Assembly (NCBI GenBank): GCA_035461175.1 | Contig: DATHVR010000195.1 | Span: 1-5,968, forward strand | Direction of reading: 5' to 3' | Length of the DNA: 5,968 nucleotides | Origin: DATHVR01 sp035461175 | Lineage (GTDB): Bacteria; Actinomycetota; Acidimicrobiia; Spongiisociales; ZC4RG35 | Shown here: piece by piece, positions 4,634-5,968 of the stretch | Layout of the letters: each line of letters begins with the position of its first letter | Position numbering within the stretch: position 1 is the stretch's first letter | Notes under the pieces: generated by a model | What the model saw: the letters and a program-made list of their open reading frames with translations, nothing else | The model's database searches: none | What the model was told of the DNA's origin: nothing | Program-made: the position numbers and the translations under genes

Positions 4634-4705
4634 CGGGCCGACTTCGGCGCGTCTCAGGCCCGGGCAGGGTTTCACCATTGCGCCGAACAGACGCCGGTCG
4701 GCCCG
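4634..4705 (+). repeat. Structured dispersed repeat, copy C (shortened)
   Basis: The third copy, starting about 120 bases after copy B, is internally shorter. The outer stem CGGGCCGAC (4634-4642) with GTCGGCCCG (4697-4705) is perfect; relative to copy B each arm has gained one base and the two gains pair with each other. TTCGGCGC (4643-4650) can pair with GCGCCGAA (4680-4687), or alternatively GCGTCT (4649-4654) with AGACGC (4689-4694). The 3' arm CGAACAGACGCCGGTCG is shared with copy B. The terminal hairpin of A and B is replaced by unrelated sequence. Confidence 0.7.
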
Positions 4706-4738
4706 GGCTGCCGCTCAGTTCGGCCGCTTCTGCGTGGG

Positions 4739-4909
4739 CTTTGTCCCCCACGTAGTGGGGGAAGGTCCGTCCCTGCCCGGCGGAGCGCTAGCGGAGGCGG
4801 GGAGGTAGGGGGCAATCGGTGGGAAACGGGTTTGCCCGGCCCTGCGGGCCGCCCCCTACCCGCCTGACGGCGGGTCCCTTCCCCCCTCGCTCCGCTCCGG
4901 GGGACAAAG
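4739..4909. repeat. Long nested inverted repeat
   Basis: Paired arms are nested from outside in: CTTTGTCCCCC (4739-4749) with GGGGGACAAAG (4899-4909), GGGGGAAGG (4757-4765) with CCTTCCCCC (4877-4885), GGTAGGGGGC (4804-4813) with GCCCCCTACC (4851-4860), and GGCCC (4838-4842) with GGGCC (4846-4850), the last stacking directly on the previous helix. Competing local hairpins also exist (CCCCCAC/GTGGGGG at 4745-4761 and CCCGCC/GGCGGG at 4859-4874). It could be a structured RNA, a cruciform or a decayed non-autonomous mobile element. It lies in the 3' flank of the cytochrome gene. Confidence 0.7.
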
Positions 4910-4940
4910 TTCCGGGGGGCACAGGCCGCCTCGCCGGAGG

Positions 4941-4968
4941 TTTCCGACTTTCGACTTCCGACTTCCGA
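4941..4968. repeat. Short heptad array, about 3 to 4 units
   Basis: TTTCCGACTTTCGACTTCC followed by GACTTCCGA: units CGACTTT (4945-4951), CGACTTC (4952-4958) and CGACTTC (4959-4965) and a partial fourth. It has the same unit and orientation as the array at 1977-2060, and lies seven bases beyond the stop codon (4976-4978) of the minus-strand cytochrome gene. Confidence 0.85.
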
Positions 4969-4975
4969 GCTGGGC

Positions 4976-5968
4976 TTAGCGGGAGGCTTCGGGGGCGGCG
5001 GTGGTGTCGGTGGGGGTGTCCTCCCCGTCGGTGCCCTCTCCACCTTCGGCGCCGTCTTCGCCCTCTTCGCCGCCTTCGCCTTCGACCAGGCCGCAGTCGA
5101 CCAGGACCTCCTCGGCGTTGCCGCCGCCGATGCGGACGCGCTCGTAGGCGCTGACGGCGGCGATCTGTTCGGCCGAGAGTGAACTGGCGAATCCCGGCAT
5201 TCCGCCGGCGATCGGCTTGCCCGAGTCGCCGTAGGTGTTGCGTCCCGCGGCGGTGAAACCGGCCGAACCCAGCTCGACCCATTCGATGTGGTCGGCGCAG
5301 GAACCGAAGGTGTTGATGACACCGCCGAGGGCGGGGAAGCTCCCCTGGCCCTGACCCTGGGGACCGTGGCAACCGGCACAGGTGGCGTAGATCTCCTGGC
5401 CGGAGGCGATGAAGTCGACCCCCCCGCCGGCGGCCCCGCGGCCCTCGAACGGGGTGCCGTCGCAGTTCTCGACGAGGCCGGTGGCCCGGTCGACCCGAAG
5501 GCCGGTGTTCAGCCCGCACTCGGTGCTCGTGCCCATTGCCAGGTAGATGAGACCGAAGGCCGGAACGATGAGCAGGAGGGCGCCGAGCCACGATGGAATC
5601 GAAAAGCCGGTCTTCTCGGTGATGCCGGCGGTGGGAACCGTGACGACCACCGGGTGCTCGAGGGCCTCTTCGGGACTCACCCTCTCCGGAGCGGGGGCGG
5701 TGGTGGCCGCGGCTGCGGCGGCGGGTTGGGCCGGGGCGGGTTGGGCCGGGGCGGGTTGGGCCGGGGCGGGGGCGGCCTCCTCGGCGGGTGCCGGGGTTTC
5801 GGCGGCGGCGGCTTCCTCGGGGGGAGCCTCGGCCTCGGGGGCGGGTTCGTCGGCTGAGGCTGCGGAGGCGACGGCTTCTCCTCCGGCCCAGGCCGAGATG
5901 ACGTCTTCGTAGGACTGGCCCTGGGCGGAGGCCCAGGCGCGGGCGGAGCGTTCGACGATCGGTTCGGG
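4976..5968 (-). CDS. Membrane-anchored cytochrome c, N-terminus outside window
   Basis: A c-type cytochrome carrying one covalent heme for electron transfer on the outer face of the membrane; its redox partner is unknown. Numbering from the internal GTG at 5680: a transmembrane segment at about 29-49 (WLGALLLIVPAFGLIYLAMG), the heme motif CAGCH at 101-105, a probable axial Met at 161 in GGMPGF, and a last helix with AYERV at 178-182. Four further cysteines (55, 73, 128, 196) lie outside the heme motif and could form two disulfides. The tail from about 200 is Glu/Gly/Asp-rich. Upstream of the GTG the frame stays open for 96 codons to the window edge: a helical-looking segment near the edge (with YEDVISAW), then an Ala/Pro/Glu-rich linker with three PAQPA repeats. 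I take this as part of the protein. The GGAGAGG next to the GTG is too close for a good ribosome binding site, but a start there cannot be excluded. Confidence 0.82.
   Translation of the reverse strand, partial: PEPIVERSARAWASAQGQSYEDVISAWAGGEAVASAASADEPAPEAEAPPEEAAAAETPAPAEEAAPAPAQPAPAQPAPAQPAAAAAATTAPAPERVSPEEALEHPVVVTVPTAGITEKTGFSIPSWLGALLLIVPAFGLIYLAMGTSTECGLNTGLRVDRATGLVENCDGTPFEGRGAAGGGVDFIASGQEIYATCAGCHGPQGQGQGSFPALGGVINTFGSCADHIEWVELGSAGFTAAGRNTYGDSGKPIAGGMPGFASSLSAEQIAAVSAYERVRIGGGNAEEVLVDCGLVEGEGGEEGEDGAEGGEGTDGEDTPTDTTAAPEASR
5721..5765. repeat. 15-base coding tandem repeat, three identical copies
   Basis: GCGGGTTGGGCCGGG occurs three times without a mismatch (5721-5735, 5736-5750, 5751-5765). 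On the minus strand it encodes three Pro/Ala/Gln pentapeptides in the linker before the cytochrome membrane helix. Identity at every base, including synonymous positions, suggests recent slippage. The plus strand has closely spaced G-runs that could form a G-quadruplex. Confidence 0.9.

Larger units (their letters stand above)
4282..4975. other. Non-coding region 2: sRNA candidate, repeats and inverted repeats
   Basis: 694 bases between the glutaredoxin-like gene and the stop of the cytochrome c gene, both on -. From left to right it holds most of the candidate small RNA and its terminator, a second hairpin (TGTGGGG 4416-4422 with CCCCACA 4429-4435), structured repeat copies B and C in tandem, a nested inverted repeat (4739-4909) and a short heptad array. 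Frames of more than 100 codons exist on both strands but translate into Arg/Pro-rich sequence without a domain, so I call none of them. Confidence 0.7.

Noticed and set aside
4349..4867. Frames of over 100 codons on both strands in the second intergenic region
   Set aside because: They give Arg/Pro/Gly-rich sequence with no domain and run through structured repeats; similar translations in copies A and B come from DNA homology, not from a protein.
5288..5912. Gly- and Ala-rich plus-strand frames opposite the cytochrome gene
   Set aside because: They are shadows of the Ala/Pro/Glu-rich cytochrome linker in a GC-rich genome.

Overview
The window is GC-rich chromosomal DNA, most likely from a high-GC actinobacterium and plausibly an Acidimicrobiia-type lineage. 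The lineage is inferred from an MshA-like glycosyltransferase (mycothiol pathway) followed by an overlapping YbjN-domain gene, as in mycobacteria. Very high third-position GC, GTG starts and apparently leaderless promoters agree. No transposase, phage gene, CRISPR array, rRNA or tRNA was found.

Layout: (1) 2-1535, a left-truncated mshA-like gene and an overlapping ybjN-like gene on +. (2) 1536-2058, a 523-base non-coding stretch with DnaA-box-like sites, a promoter-like site with direct repeats, long-range stems, one copy of a structured repeat (copy A) and a 12-unit heptanucleotide array. (3) 2059-2943 on -, a Clp1/Grc3-like P-loop polynucleotide-kinase-like protein. (4) 3006-3824 on +, a SAM hydrolase (SAM hydroxide adenosyltransferase), divergent from the previous gene across 62 bases that hold two facing leaderless-type promoters. 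(5) 3811-4281 on -, a glutaredoxin-like gene followed by a 40-residue membrane peptide. (6) 4282-4975, 694 bases without a protein gene. This holds most of a candidate small RNA with its own promoter and terminator (4261-4408), two tandem copies of the structured repeat (B and C), a long nested inverted repeat and a short heptad array. (7) 4976-5968 on -, a right-truncated membrane-anchored cytochrome c.

The least ordinary content is non-coding. The 4261-4408 region folds by eye into two closing helices plus an internal hairpin, starts where a promoter-like pair predicts, and ends in a 13-bp terminator. The ~100-base repeat occurs three times with compensatory base changes in its stems. In both large intergenic regions the order, read from the upstream minus-strand gene, is the same: stop codon, heptad array, structured repeat.

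Functional links are loose. Mycothiol synthesis and the glutaredoxin both concern thiol redox chemistry, and the SAM hydrolase acts on a central metabolite. I see no evidence that the protein genes form one pathway.
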